NCBI GenBank assembly: GCA_946480475.1
Contig: CAMLJM010000014.1
Location: forward strand, 6,101-70,100
DNA length: 64,000 bases
Source of the DNA: an uncultured Alphaproteobacteria bacterium
Lineage (GTDB): Bacteria > Pseudomonadota > Alphaproteobacteria > Micavibrionales > Micavibrionaceae
Direction of reading: 5' to 3'
The notes beneath the pieces were generated by a model. The model saw only the letters and a list, made by a program, of their open reading frames with translations, was not told the DNA's origin and did no database searches. This document shows, piece after piece, positions 44,555 through 54,366 of the stretch. How positions within the stretch are numbered: position 1 is the first letter of the stretch; every line of letters begins with the position of its first letter. Made by a program: the position numbers and the translations under genes.

Positions 44555-45877
44555 ATGACGACAATTTCTGGATACCAAGTTTCCAAGGCGGATCAAGTCC
44601 GGGCCTTGGGTGCGAATACGGTAGCCTTCACAATTTGCTTTGCTGTTTGGACTATTTTTTCGATTATCGGCGTACAAATTAAGCAGGAAATGGGGCTAAG
44701 CGACACGCAGTTTAGTTTGTTAATAGGGACCCCGATCCTGACAGGTTCTCTTATACGCCTATTCTTAGGTATATGGGCCGACCAATATGGGGGTCGGCCT
44801 ATTTTCATGACTGTCATGCTGTCATCAGCCTTTTTTACCTGGTGTCTGACCTACGCCGATACTTACCTGATGCTGCTTCTGACCGCGCTAGGCGTCGGCA
44901 TAGCCGGGGGCAGCTTTGTTGTCGGTATTTCTTATCTCTCTAAATGGTACAGCAAGGAGCGGCAAGGGACAGCGCTGGGCGTTTACGGTATGGGCAACAT
45001 AGGGGCCGCTGTCACCAAATTCACAGCGCCCTTCGTTATGGTAGCCTATGGCTGGCACATGGTTGCTCAGGTATGGGCCATAGCGCTTTTTGTTATCGCT
45101 CTTGTGTATTGGTTTGTTACGAAAGACGAGCCTGATCTTGTTGAAAGAAAGAAAACAGGGGCCAAGCCCAAATCCATGGCTATGGCTTTAACGCCGCTGA
45201 AGAAATTGCAAGTATGGCGCTTTTCCTTGTACTACTTTTTTGTTTTTGGTGCTTTCGTTGCGCTGGCGCTGTGGTTGCCGCGATATTATGTCGGCGCTTA
45301 TGGCATGGATATCAAACAGGCAGGTATGCTGGCGGCGTCCTTCTCGGTCGCGGGATCCTTGTTCCGGGCTATCGGCGGGTATCTCTCCGATACTTATGGC
45401 GCGCGCAAGGTTATGTATTGGACCTTCTCGGTTTGCGTCCTGTGCTGTTTTGTCCTGAGTTATCCGGCGACCGATTATGTGGTGCATGGTATTCGCGGCG
45501 ACATCGCATTCAGCTTTGGTCTCGGCTTCATCCCTTTTACCGTGATTATCTTCATTCTCGGATTTTTCATGTCTTTGGGCAAGGCCGCGATATATAAGCA
45601 TATCCCGGTATATTATCCGGATAATGTAGGTTCTGTAGCGGGCATCGTCGGGCTTATCGGTGGGCTTGGCGGTTTCTTCCTGCCTATATGCTTTGGCATT
45701 CTCAATGATCTGACAAACGTATGGACCAGTTGTTTTATGCTTTTGTTCGTGCTGGTGGCAACGGCCCTAACATGGATGCACTTCGCCATTCGTCACATGG
45801 AAAGACAAAAACATCCAATGCTGCGTGAGCCGGCGTACCTGCCGGAGCTGGGTGAACAACCGGGCACCGTGCAGTAA
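44555..45877 (+). CDS. narK1: NarK1-type nitrate transporter (MFS, NNP family)
   Basis: A 440-residue, 12-helix major-facilitator protein of the nitrate/nitrite porter family, type I (likely proton-nitrate symport). The family motif is GIAGGSFVVGISYLSKWYSK followed by RQGTALGVYGMGNIGAAVTK. A second nitrate-signature copy appears in the C-terminal half (GSVAGIVGLIGGLGGF). It is the first gene of narK1-narK2-narGHJI and has its own FNR-box promoter. Confidence 0.93.
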   Translation: MTTISGYQVSKADQVRALGANTVAFTICFAVWTIFSIIGVQIKQEMGLSDTQFSLLIGTPILTGSLIRLFLGIWADQYGGRPIFMTVMLSSAFFTWCLTYADTYLMLLLTALGVGIAGGSFVVGISYLSKWYSKERQGTALGVYGMGNIGAAVTKFTAPFVMVAYGWHMVAQVWAIALFVIALVYWFVTKDEPDLVERKKTGAKPKSMAMALTPLKKLQVWRFSLYYFFVFGAFVALALWLPRYYVGAYGMDIKQAGMLAASFSVAGSLFRAIGGYLSDTYGARKVMYWTFSVCVLCCFVLSYPATDYVVHGIRGDIAFSFGLGFIPFTVIIFILGFFMSLGKAAIYKHIPVYYPDNVGSVAGIVGLIGGLGGFFLPICFGILNDLTNVWTSCFMLLFVLVATALTWMHFAIRHMERQKHPMLREPAYLPELGEQPGTVQ

Positions 45878-45900
45878 TCTAAACCTCAGGAGAATTTGCA

Positions 45901-47508
45901 ATGGCCAAAGATATCATGAAATGGGACCCGGAAGACCAAGCCTTCTGGGAAAGTGAAGGCCGAAAAGTCGCGTGGCGCACGCTATGGATATCCATACCTT
46001 GTCTGCTGTGCGGGTTTGCCGTGTGGATATACTGGAGCGTCATTACCGTACAAATGTTGAACTTAGGATTTCCCTTTAGTAAAGGGGATCTTTTTACCCT
46101 GAATGCTATTGCAGGTTTATCTGGGGCGACACTGCGAATTCCGGCCTCGTTCTTTATTCGGATCGCTGGCGGGCGGAACACTATTTTCTTCACAACAGCA
46201 CTTTTAATGATACCGGCTTTCTTTACCGGTGCGGCTCTGCAGGACATCAATACACCTTTGTGGCAGTTCCAATTGCTGGCGCTCTTATGTGGGTTTGGGG
46301 GTGGTAATTTTGCGGCCTCAATGTCCAATATCAGCTTCTTTTTTCCAAAAAAGATGCAAGGATTATCGTTGGGCCTGAATGCGGGACTCGGAAATTTTGG
46401 CGTAACGTCGACGCAGATCTTAATTCCTCTTGTCATGACATTTGGTTTGTTTGGTGGCAATTCCATGACGCTCAAGGTCGACTCGGGGACGCTGATCGGG
46501 AAAATTCCTACTGGTTCCGAGACATGGATCCAAAATGCCGGTTACGTGTGGTTTGCTGTTCTGATACCTCTGGTCGCCTTATCATGGCTCATGATCAGCA
46601 ATATTCGGGCGTCGCATGTATCTCCCGATATCGGTGGGCCTGCTTCCTCTTTCTTCAAAATGACAGTGATGCTGTTGACAGGATTACTGACTTCAGTTGC
46701 AGGTTTGTGGCTTATCTTGCCGGAAAGCGCGAATGGATCAGGTCTGGACATCAGCAAATGGATCGTTTTGCCGGCTGTCATTGCCGCAACTGTCGGAATA
46801 CTGGCAATCCTGCCAGGTTTAAGCGCGCGGGTGCGTACACAATATAAAATTTTCAAACATCCGCATACCTGGATCATGACAGTCATTTACACAATGACAT
46901 TTGGATCATTTATTGGTTACTCGGCAGCGCTACCCTTGTCTATTAAAGTGATTTTCGGCTTCCAGCATATTATCGATGCAGATGGCATTATGACGCATAC
47001 TTTGGCAAATCCGAATGCGCCGGGAGCTTTGACATATGCATGGATCGGGCCTTTTCTGGGGGCGGTCATCCGCCCGGTAGGGGGGTGGTTGGCTGACAAA
47101 ATGGGCGGGTCGCTGGTGACCCAGATATGCTCTGTCGTTATGGTTGCAGGTGCCTTTGCGGCAGCGCACTTTATGCAAGCAGCGTATGCTTCGCCGACGC
47201 CGGAAGCCTACTTTATTCCGTTTTTCCTGACTTTCATGGTTTTGTTCTTTGCAGCAGGGATCGGCAACGGTTCGACGTTCCGGACGGTTGCAGTTGTATT
47301 CGACCGTCAGCAGGCAGGCCCTGTTCTGGGGTGGACGTCTGCTGTGGCTGCTTATGGTGCTTTTATCATTCCGATTGTTTTCGGCGAACAAATTGAAGCG
47401 GGAACGCCGCAAGTGGCTCTTTATGGCTTTGCAGGATTTTATCTTGCCTGTGTTCTGTTAAATTGGGCCGCTTATCTGCGCCCGGGGGTAAAATATAAAA
47501 ATCCTTAA
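45901..47508 (+). CDS. narK2: NarK2-type nitrate/nitrite antiporter (MFS, NNP family)
   Basis: A 535-residue NNP transporter of type II, thought to exchange nitrate for nitrite. Signatures: GFGGGNFAASMSNISFFFPK and the following GLNAGLGNFGVT. An AGGAGA ribosome-binding site lies before the ATG, 23 bp after narK1. In Paracoccus the two porters are fused into one protein; here they are separate genes, as in Pseudomonas. Confidence 0.93.
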   Translation: MAKDIMKWDPEDQAFWESEGRKVAWRTLWISIPCLLCGFAVWIYWSVITVQMLNLGFPFSKGDLFTLNAIAGLSGATLRIPASFFIRIAGGRNTIFFTTALLMIPAFFTGAALQDINTPLWQFQLLALLCGFGGGNFAASMSNISFFFPKKMQGLSLGLNAGLGNFGVTSTQILIPLVMTFGLFGGNSMTLKVDSGTLIGKIPTGSETWIQNAGYVWFAVLIPLVALSWLMISNIRASHVSPDIGGPASSFFKMTVMLLTGLLTSVAGLWLILPESANGSGLDISKWIVLPAVIAATVGILAILPGLSARVRTQYKIFKHPHTWIMTVIYTMTFGSFIGYSAALPLSIKVIFGFQHIIDADGIMTHTLANPNAPGALTYAWIGPFLGAVIRPVGGWLADKMGGSLVTQICSVVMVAGAFAAAHFMQAAYASPTPEAYFIPFFLTFMVLFFAAGIGNGSTFRTVAVVFDRQQAGPVLGWTSAVAAYGAFIIPIVFGEQIEAGTPQVALYGFAGFYLACVLLNWAAYLRPGVKYKNP

Positions 47509-47513
47509 TGGAC

Positions 47514-47527
47514 ATGATCTGAATCAA
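47514..47527 (+). promoter_or_regulatory. FNR/Dnr box upstream of narG
   Basis: ATGATctgaATCAA (one mismatch), with a TATTAA -10 at 47552-47557, 34 bp centre to centre. This gives narGHJI its own anaerobic promoter besides read-through from narK. Confidence 0.65.
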
Positions 47528-47580
47528 GTGCGGCTTTCTTAGGCCGTGACATATTAAGGATCTAATCTCAGGAGAGTTAT

Positions 47581-50500
47581 ATGAGTTATTTTCTCGACCG
47601 GTTGATGTTCTTCAAATATAACCGCGAAGATTTTTCTAACGGCCATGGCGTGACCAGTTCGGAAAACCGGAAATGGGAAGATGCCTACCGGGGACGCTGG
47701 GCGCACGACAAGATCGTACGTTCGACCCATGGCGTGAACTGCACAGGCTCATGCTCGTGGAAAATATATGTTAAGAACGGCCTCATTACCTGGGAAACGC
47801 AGCAAACTGACTATCCGCGTACGCGGCCTGGTATGCCCAACCATGAGCCGCGAGGTTGTGCCCGTGGCGCCAGCTATAGCTGGTATATCTACAGCGCCAA
47901 TCGCCTGAAATATCCGATGATCCGCAAGCGCCTGCTGAAACTCTGGCGCGCGGCCAAAGCGCAATATAAAGATCCCGTTCATGCCTGGGCGTCTATCCAG
48001 GCCGATGAGGCCAAGCGCCGTGAATACCAAAAAGTGCGCGGGCAGGGCGGCTTTGTCAGGGCGGAATGGGAAGAAGTCAACGAATTGATTGCCGCTGCCA
48101 ATATTTACACGATTAAAAAGCACGGGCCTGACCGGATTATTGGGTTTTCTCCGATTCCGGCTATGTCGATGATTTCTTACGCTGCCGGGTCACGTTATTT
48201 GTCCCTGCTGGGCGGCGTATGCATGAGTTTCTACGACTGGTATTGCGATCTGCCACCGTCCAGCCCGCAGACATGGGGGGAACAGACGGACGTACCTGAG
48301 AGTGCTGACTGGTACAATGCGGGATTCATCATGATGTGGGGATCAAACGTACCGCAAACACGCACCCCTGATGCCCATTTCATGACGGAAGTGCGTTATA
48401 AAGGCACGCAGGTAGTTACCGTTACGCCCGATTATTCCGAGGCCTCGAAGTTCGGTGATATCTGGCTGAATCCAAAACAGGGGACTGATGCAGCCATGGG
48501 TATGGCCATGGGGCATGTCATCCTGAAGGAATTCCATATAGATCGTCAGGTTGATTATTTTGATGATTACTGCCGCACTTATACCGATATGCCGTTCCTC
48601 GTCATACTAGATGAGAAAAATGGTCAGTATGTTCCAGGCCGTATGGTCAGGGCTTCGGATTTTTCTGATGGTTTGGGGCAGGCGAATAACCCTGAGTGGA
48701 AAACCGTTGCGATTGATGAGAATACCGGTCATGTCGTCGTCCCTAACGGTTCTATCGGTTTCCGCTGGGGACAGGAAGGGCAATGGAATATTGCTCCGTC
48801 TGAAAATGTCCGTCTGCAAAAAAGCTTTATCAAAGGATATGATGCCGTTGCTTCCGTGGCCTTTCCGTATTTTGGGCATATAGAGCATCAGTACTTTAAC
48901 AATAGTCAGCACGATGGCATACAGCTTCGTCATGTGCCTGTGCGCAAATTGCGCTTGAAAAAGGGTGAAGTCGCTGTAGCCACGGTGTTTGATTTGTTGT
49001 GCGCCAATTACGGAATTGATCGTGGTCTGGGTGGTGGCCATGTCGCCTCTTCTTATGACGATGATATACCTTATACGCCGGCGTGGCAGGAAAAGATTAC
49101 TGGTGTGCCGCGTGATCAGGTAATCCGTGTGGCGCGCGCTTTTGCCGATAATGCAGAAAAGACGGACGGGCGCTCGATGATTATTATCGGGGCCGCCATG
49201 AATCACTGGTACCATATGGATATGAATTACCGCGCCTGCATCAATATGCTGGTATTCTGCGGATGTATTGGACAATCGGGCGGCGGCTGGTCACACTATG
49301 TCGGGCAGGAGAAACTTCGGCCACAGACCGGCTGGGCGCCTCTGGCTTTTGCCCTAGATTGGGCACGTCCGCCGCGTCAGCAAAACAGCACGTCGTTTTT
49401 CTACGCCCATACAGACCAGTGGCGCTACGAAAATCTGAAGCCGGTGAATTTGCTGGCTCCTTATGCTGACAAGCAGCACTGGGCAGGCAATCTGATCGAC
49501 TGTAATATTCGCGCAGAACGCATGGGTTGGTTACCGTCGGCCCCACAATTGCAAAAGAACTCCCTTCTGATCGCCACAGAAGCTGAGGATCAGGCCAGAG
49601 ATCCTGTAACTTATGCTGTCGAATCATTAAAAAATGGAAGCTTGCGTTTATCGTGCGAAGATCCGGACCATCCGGATAACTGGCCACGCAACATGTTTGT
49701 ATGGCGATCGAATATTCTGGGTTCGTCCGGCAAGGGACATGAATATTTCCTGAAGCACTTACTCGGTACGCAAAACGGTGTGCAAGGGAAGGATCTGGGT
49801 GCAGAGGGCGCAGAAGACAGCGTGGAAGTTGTCTGGCATGACAAGGCCCCGGAAGGAAAGCTTGATCTTCTGGTTACGCTTGATTTCCGCATGTCAACAA
49901 CCTGCGTCTATTCAGATATAGTTCTGCCGACAGCCAGCTGGTATGAGAAGAACGATCTGAATACTTCAGATATGCATCCCTTTATTCATCCCCTGTCACA
50001 GGCAGTCGCCCCTGTCTGGCAGAGCCGTACTGACTGGGATATTTATAAGGGGCTGGCGAAGGCGTTCTCAGACATCGTTCCTGGCCATTTGGGCATCGAG
50101 AGAGATCTCGTCATGACGCCCATCCAGCATGATTCTCCAGGAGAGTTGGCGCAGCCATTAGACGTGAAAGATTGGAAGAAAGGCGAGTGTGAACCTGTTC
50201 CGGGCGTTACGATGCCTGCCATGAAAATTGTGGAGCGTGACTATCTCAACATCTATAAACGCTTTACTTCCCTAGGCCCCTTGCTGGAAAAAATCGGAAA
50301 CGGCGGCAAAGGTATTGCGTGGAATACGCAGCATGAAGTTGATTTCCTGAGGAAACTAAATGGCGTACGCGATGGTTTGGCCAAGATTGAAACCGATATT
50401 GATGCCTGCGAAGTGGTATTGTCACTGGCTCCGGAAACCAATGGCGAGGTGGCCGTCAAGTCATGGGCGGCTCTCGGTAAGATTACGGGTCGTGACCATA

Positions 50501-51273
50501 GGCATCTGGCCCTGCCAAAAGAGGATGAAAAAATCCGTTTCCGCGACATTCAGGCGCAGCCGCGCAAGATTATATCATCGCCGACATGGAGTGGTATTGA
50601 GTCCGAGCACGTCAGTTATAATGCCGGATATACCAACGTTCACGAATTTATCCCGTGGCGGACCTTGACCGGCAGGCAGCAACTTTACCAAGACCATCAG
50701 TGGATGCGTGACTTTGGCGAATCTCTGGTTGTCTATAAACCGCCGATTAATACTGACACGATTATGAATATGCTGACTGACCGCGATAACGGAAATAAAC
50801 CGATCGCACTGAATTTCATTACGCCACACCAGAAATGGGGCATCCATTCGACCTACAGTGATAACCTGCATATGCTGACGCTATCACGCGGTGGGCCGAT
50901 TGTCTGGCTCAGCGAGGTGGATGCGAAGAAGGCCGGGATTAAAGACAATGACTGGATCGAGGCCTTCAATGCCAACGGCGCTTTGGTGGCGCGTGCTGTG
51001 GTCAGTCAGCGTGTCAATGAAGGCATGGTTCTGATGTATCATGCCCAAGAAAAAATCGTCAACGTGCCAGGCAGCGAAATTACCGGCGCGCGCGGCGGCA
51101 TCCATAACTCTGTAACTCGTGCAACTGTGAAACCGACACACATGATTGGCGGTTATGCGCAGCTTGCGTATGGGTTTAATTATTACGGCACAGTCGGCTC
51201 CAATCGTGATGAATTTGTCGTCGTTCGCAAGATGGCAAAGGTCGATTGGATGGACGGGGAGGCAGCAGAATGA
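47581..51273 (+). CDS. narG: Respiratory nitrate reductase alpha subunit
   Basis: The 1,230-residue molybdenum subunit of membrane-bound nitrate reductase; it reduces nitrate to nitrite on the cytoplasmic side. The N-terminal iron-sulfur region reads STHGVNCTGSCSWKIYVKNG (His and Cys ligands of FS0), followed by TDYPRTRPGMPNHEPRGC, closely matching E. coli NarG. The length is that of the family. It overlaps narH by 4 bp (ATGA). Confidence 0.97.
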   Translation: MSYFLDRLMFFKYNREDFSNGHGVTSSENRKWEDAYRGRWAHDKIVRSTHGVNCTGSCSWKIYVKNGLITWETQQTDYPRTRPGMPNHEPRGCARGASYSWYIYSANRLKYPMIRKRLLKLWRAAKAQYKDPVHAWASIQADEAKRREYQKVRGQGGFVRAEWEEVNELIAAANIYTIKKHGPDRIIGFSPIPAMSMISYAAGSRYLSLLGGVCMSFYDWYCDLPPSSPQTWGEQTDVPESADWYNAGFIMMWGSNVPQTRTPDAHFMTEVRYKGTQVVTVTPDYSEASKFGDIWLNPKQGTDAAMGMAMGHVILKEFHIDRQVDYFDDYCRTYTDMPFLVILDEKNGQYVPGRMVRASDFSDGLGQANNPEWKTVAIDENTGHVVVPNGSIGFRWGQEGQWNIAPSENVRLQKSFIKGYDAVASVAFPYFGHIEHQYFNNSQHDGIQLRHVPVRKLRLKKGEVAVATVFDLLCANYGIDRGLGGGHVASSYDDDIPYTPAWQEKITGVPRDQVIRVARAFADNAEKTDGRSMIIIGAAMNHWYHMDMNYRACINMLVFCGCIGQSGGGWSHYVGQEKLRPQTGWAPLAFALDWARPPRQQNSTSFFYAHTDQWRYENLKPVNLLAPYADKQHWAGNLIDCNIRAERMGWLPSAPQLQKNSLLIATEAEDQARDPVTYAVESLKNGSLRLSCEDPDHPDNWPRNMFVWRSNILGSSGKGHEYFLKHLLGTQNGVQGKDLGAEGAEDSVEVVWHDKAPEGKLDLLVTLDFRMSTTCVYSDIVLPTASWYEKNDLNTSDMHPFIHPLSQAVAPVWQSRTDWDIYKGLAKAFSDIVPGHLGIERDLVMTPIQHDSPGELAQPLDVKDWKKGECEPVPGVTMPAMKIVERDYLNIYKRFTSLGPLLEKIGNGGKGIAWNTQHEVDFLRKLNGVRDGLAKIETDIDACEVVLSLAPETNGEVAVKSWAALGKITGRDHRHLALPKEDEKIRFRDIQAQPRKIISSPTWSGIESEHVSYNAGYTNVHEFIPWRTLTGRQQLYQDHQWMRDFGESLVVYKPPINTDTIMNMLTDRDNGNKPIALNFITPHQKWGIHSTYSDNLHMLTLSRGGPIVWLSEVDAKKAGIKDNDWIEAFNANGALVARAVVSQRVNEGMVLMYHAQEKIVNVPGSEITGARGGIHNSVTRATVKPTHMIGGYAQLAYGFNYYGTVGSNRDEFVVVRKMAKVDWMDGEAAE

Positions 51274-52949
51274 AAGTAAGGGCGCAAATCGGCAAGGTTC
51301 TGAACCTTGATAAATGCATCGGTTGTCATACGTGTTCTGTGACGTGCAAGAATGTTTGGACTTCGCGCGAAGGCATGGAATACGCTTGGTTTAACAATGT
51401 GGAAACCAAACCCGGCGTTGGTTATCCCAAAGAATGGGAAAACCAGAAGAAATGGAACGGTGGCTGGGAACGTAAGAAGAGCGGAAAAATTCAGCCGAAG
51501 ATCGGCGGACGCTGGCGTGTTCTGGCGAAAATCTTCGCCAATCCTGATATGCCAGAAATCGACGATTATTATGAACCCTTCACATTTGATTATGACCATT
51601 TGCAAAAAGCGCCGGAAATGAAGACGCCGCCCGTGGCGCGTCCACGTTCTCTGGTGAGCGGCGAGCGGATGGAAAAGATCGAATGGGGCCCGAACTGGGA
51701 AGAAATCCTGGGTACGGAATTCGAGCACCGGAAAAAGGATTATAACTTTCAGAATATCGAGAAGGAAATATACGGCCAGTTCGAAAATACATTCATGATG
51801 TATTTGCCGCGCTTGTGTGAACATTGCCTCAATCCCACATGCGTGGCGGCTTGTCCTTCAGGTTCTATATACAAACGCGAGGAAGATGGCATCGTCCTGA
51901 TCGACCAGGATAAATGCCGCGGGTGGCGTATGTGCATCTCGGGATGCCCCTATAAGAAGATTTATTACAACTGGAAAAGCGGTAAAGCAGAAAAATGCAC
52001 ATTCTGCTATCCGCGGATTGAAAACGGAGAACCTACGGTATGTTCCGAAACCTGTGTTGGCCGTATTCGTTATCTGGGGGTCATGCTTTATGACGCCGAT
52101 CGCATAGAAGCGGCAGCCAGCATGGAGAATGTCGAAGATCTTTATCAGGCGCAGCTTGATATCTTCCTGGATCCCAACGATCCGGCTGTGATTGCGCAGG
52201 CACGCAAGGACGGTATCCCGGAAAACTGGCTGGAAGCGGCGCGCCGTTCACCGGTTTATAAAATGGCGATGGAATGGAAAGTGGCGTTTCCGCTGCATCC
52301 GGAATATAGGACCTTGCCCATGGTCTGGTATATTCCGCCGCTTAGTCCGCTCAAGGCCGCGGCCGAGGCAGGAAGAATCCCGATGGATGACAACGGTATT
52401 ATGCCTGATATCGAATCGTTGCGCATTCCTGTTAAGTATCTGGCTAATCTGTTAACTGGCGGCAAGGAAGAGCCCGTAATTCTAGGGCTGAAACGAATGA
52501 TTGCCATGCGCCATTATATGCGGGGCAAGTTCGTAGAGGGCGTTGACAACGAGACCATTCTTAACGATGTGGGACTAACAAGGGATCTGGTTGAGGATAT
52601 GTACCAGATCATGGCAATTGCAGACTATGAGGATCGCTTTGTCATTCCGACGGGTCATCGTGAAGAGACGCTGGATGCTTTTGGTGAAAGCGGCGGTTGC
52701 GGTTTTTCCTTTGGCAACGGCTGTTCTTCCCACAGCAACAGCAAAACCGATTTGTTTGAGTCGGTGCAAGCATCTCGCGGGCGTAGCGGTTCGAAGAAGG
52801 ATAACCGGGTGAACACACTGTTTACCAAGCCTGAGTATGGTGTTGATCACGGTCATATGCACAAGCATAGTTCGTCAGGCGGTTGTAGCAGTGGCGGTTG
52901 TGGCAGTGGCTGCAGCAGCGGTGGCAAGAGTGGGGGAGGATGCGGATGA
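51270..52949 (+). CDS. narH: Respiratory nitrate reductase beta subunit with an unusual Cys/Gly/Ser/His tail
   Basis: The electron-transfer subunit with one [3Fe-4S] and three [4Fe-4S] clusters. The start is the ATG at 51270 (MKVRAQIGKV), after GGGGAGG and overlapping the narG stop. Cluster motifs: CIGCHTCSVTC, CEHCLNPTCVAACP, CRGWRMCISGCP (Trp in place of one Cys, as in E. coli, for the 3Fe cluster) and CTFCYPRIE. The total of about 559 residues is longer than usual. The extra C-terminal tail has HGHMHKHSSS followed by Cys at about 539, 544, 548 and 558 in Gly/Ser repeats, which looks like a metal-binding or low-complexity extension. Confidence 0.95.
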   Translation: MKVRAQIGKVLNLDKCIGCHTCSVTCKNVWTSREGMEYAWFNNVETKPGVGYPKEWENQKKWNGGWERKKSGKIQPKIGGRWRVLAKIFANPDMPEIDDYYEPFTFDYDHLQKAPEMKTPPVARPRSLVSGERMEKIEWGPNWEEILGTEFEHRKKDYNFQNIEKEIYGQFENTFMMYLPRLCEHCLNPTCVAACPSGSIYKREEDGIVLIDQDKCRGWRMCISGCPYKKIYYNWKSGKAEKCTFCYPRIENGEPTVCSETCVGRIRYLGVMLYDADRIEAAASMENVEDLYQAQLDIFLDPNDPAVIAQARKDGIPENWLEAARRSPVYKMAMEWKVAFPLHPEYRTLPMVWYIPPLSPLKAAAEAGRIPMDDNGIMPDIESLRIPVKYLANLLTGGKEEPVILGLKRMIAMRHYMRGKFVEGVDNETILNDVGLTRDLVEDMYQIMAIADYEDRFVIPTGHREETLDAFGESGGCGFSFGNGCSSHSNSKTDLFESVQASRGRSGSKKDNRVNTLFTKPEYGVDHGHMHKHSSSGGCSSGGCGSGCSSGGKSGGGCG

Positions 52950-53680
52950 AAACCTCTTTGACGGGTAGAACACTGAAAGCTCTCGGCTTTCTTCTGGCGT
53001 ATCCGCAAGGTTACGTTCATGAGGCTGCTTCTGAGATTAATGCCTTGCTGCAGCAGGAGTCGTGGCTTTCCGAGCGTGTGCGCACTGATATTAAAGATTT
53101 TATGAGTTATATGGTGCAAGAGGATCTTCTGGATCTTCAGGAAGCTTATGTCGCGTTGTTTGACCGGACGCCGTCTTTGTCCTTGCATCTTTTTGAGCAT
53201 GTTCATGGGGACTCGCGCGATCGCGGACAGGCCATGGTCGAACTGGATGGTCTGTATCGTGAAATTGGCCTGGAGAATACATCGGAACATACCCCGGATT
53301 ATTTGCCGATGTTTCTTGAATATCTCTCTCTTTTACCCGTGGATCAGGCCCGCATCCATCTTGATGGCGCTCTTGATGTAATCGCCGTCATCGGCGAGCG
53401 TTTAAAAAAGAGAGGAAGCCGATATGCCATTCTTTTTGACGCCCTTCAGGAGGCATCCAGCCGCAAACCTGACGACAGGAAGCTGCAAAGCGCCCTGGCA
53501 GCGCACGGTGGAGAAGTGATGTCTCAAGGTGAGATGGATGCAGCATGGGAGGAACAGTTTGCCCTTGGCGAACCGCCACAGACGGCAGACGGAGGCGGAT
53601 GTCCGAAAGTGCAGGATATTCTGGCGCGCATGAATGCGCCGCTTGATGAAACGGATAACAAAAACGGAGCCAGATCATGA
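52946..53680 (+). CDS. narJ: Nitrate reductase assembly chaperone NarJ
   Basis: About 244 residues from the ATG at 52946, which overlaps the narH stop (ATGA). NarJ is a cytoplasmic chaperone (TorD/DmsD-like) that guides cofactor insertion into NarG and membrane attachment. Characteristic parts are LLAYPQ near the start, AYVALFDRTPSLSLHLFEHVHGDSRDRGQAMV and PDYLPMFLEYLSLL. It overlaps narI by 4 bp. Confidence 0.94.
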   Translation: MKTSLTGRTLKALGFLLAYPQGYVHEAASEINALLQQESWLSERVRTDIKDFMSYMVQEDLLDLQEAYVALFDRTPSLSLHLFEHVHGDSRDRGQAMVELDGLYREIGLENTSEHTPDYLPMFLEYLSLLPVDQARIHLDGALDVIAVIGERLKKRGSRYAILFDALQEASSRKPDDRKLQSALAAHGGEVMSQGEMDAAWEEQFALGEPPQTADGGGCPKVQDILARMNAPLDETDNKNGARS

Positions 53681-54366
53681 CTTTTGATCTCGATTTTTTC
53701 CTGTTCCAGATATTGCCTTACATATCCTTGGCGGTGCTGTTCCTTGGCAGTATTGTGCGTTTTGACAGGGACCCCTATAGTTGGCGCAGCAAGTCGAGCC
53801 AGCTTTTGCGGAAGAAACAGTTAATGTGGGGCAGCATCCTGTTTCATTTAGGCATTCTTGTTATATTGGCGGGGCATGCCGTCGGTCTGCTGACGCCGAT
53901 ACAGGTTTTCGACGCTTTGGGAATCTCCCATGGTTTTAAACAAATCCTTGCTATGGCAGCAGGTGGCGTCGCCGGCTTCTTTTGCCTTATTGGCCTGCTT
54001 TTACTTCTTCATCGTCGCTTATTTGATCCGCGTATCCGGGCGAACAGCTCATTTGCGGATATCGCTGTTCTGGTGTTGCTCCTTGTACAGCTATGTTTGG
54101 GTTTGATGACGATCACCGTATCCATGCATCATCTTGACGGGCATGAAATGGTCAAGTTCATGGAATGGGCGCAACACATTGTAACGTTCCGTGCCGGGGC
54201 AGCGGAATTCGTGCGCGATGTCGATATCATATTTAAACTCCATCTGACTTTAGGGATGTTTATTTTCATTGTTTTCCCATTTACGCGCTTGGTTCACATC
54301 TGGAGCGCCCCTGTCTTCTACTTATTCCGCCGCCAGTATCAGATTGTCAGACGGAGAGAAGCATAA
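53677..54366 (+). CDS. narI: Respiratory nitrate reductase gamma subunit (cytochrome b)
   Basis: A 229-residue membrane cytochrome b with five helices that oxidises quinol and passes electrons to NarH. Haem-ligand His lie in FHLGILVILAGHAVG and in the last two helices (LHLTLGMFIF and FTRLVHIWS). It is coupled to narJ by an ATGA overlap and to the next gene by a 1-bp overlap (TAATG). Confidence 0.95.
   Translation: MTFDLDFFLFQILPYISLAVLFLGSIVRFDRDPYSWRSKSSQLLRKKQLMWGSILFHLGILVILAGHAVGLLTPIQVFDALGISHGFKQILAMAAGGVAGFFCLIGLLLLLHRRLFDPRIRANSSFADIAVLVLLLVQLCLGLMTITVSMHHLDGHEMVKFMEWAQHIVTFRAGAAEFVRDVDIIFKLHLTLGMFIFIVFPFTRLVHIWSAPVFYLFRRQYQIVRRREA

Noticed and set aside
48607..49275. A 222-codon open frame opposite narG.
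   Set aside because: narG is highly conserved across this stretch; the antisense frame has no start signal or recognisable motif.
52860..52949. Gly/Ser/Cys repeats at the end of narH as a DNA repeat or CRISPR-like array.
   Set aside because: The repeats are short, in frame and code a low-complexity tail; no regular repeat-spacer pattern exists there or elsewhere in the window.
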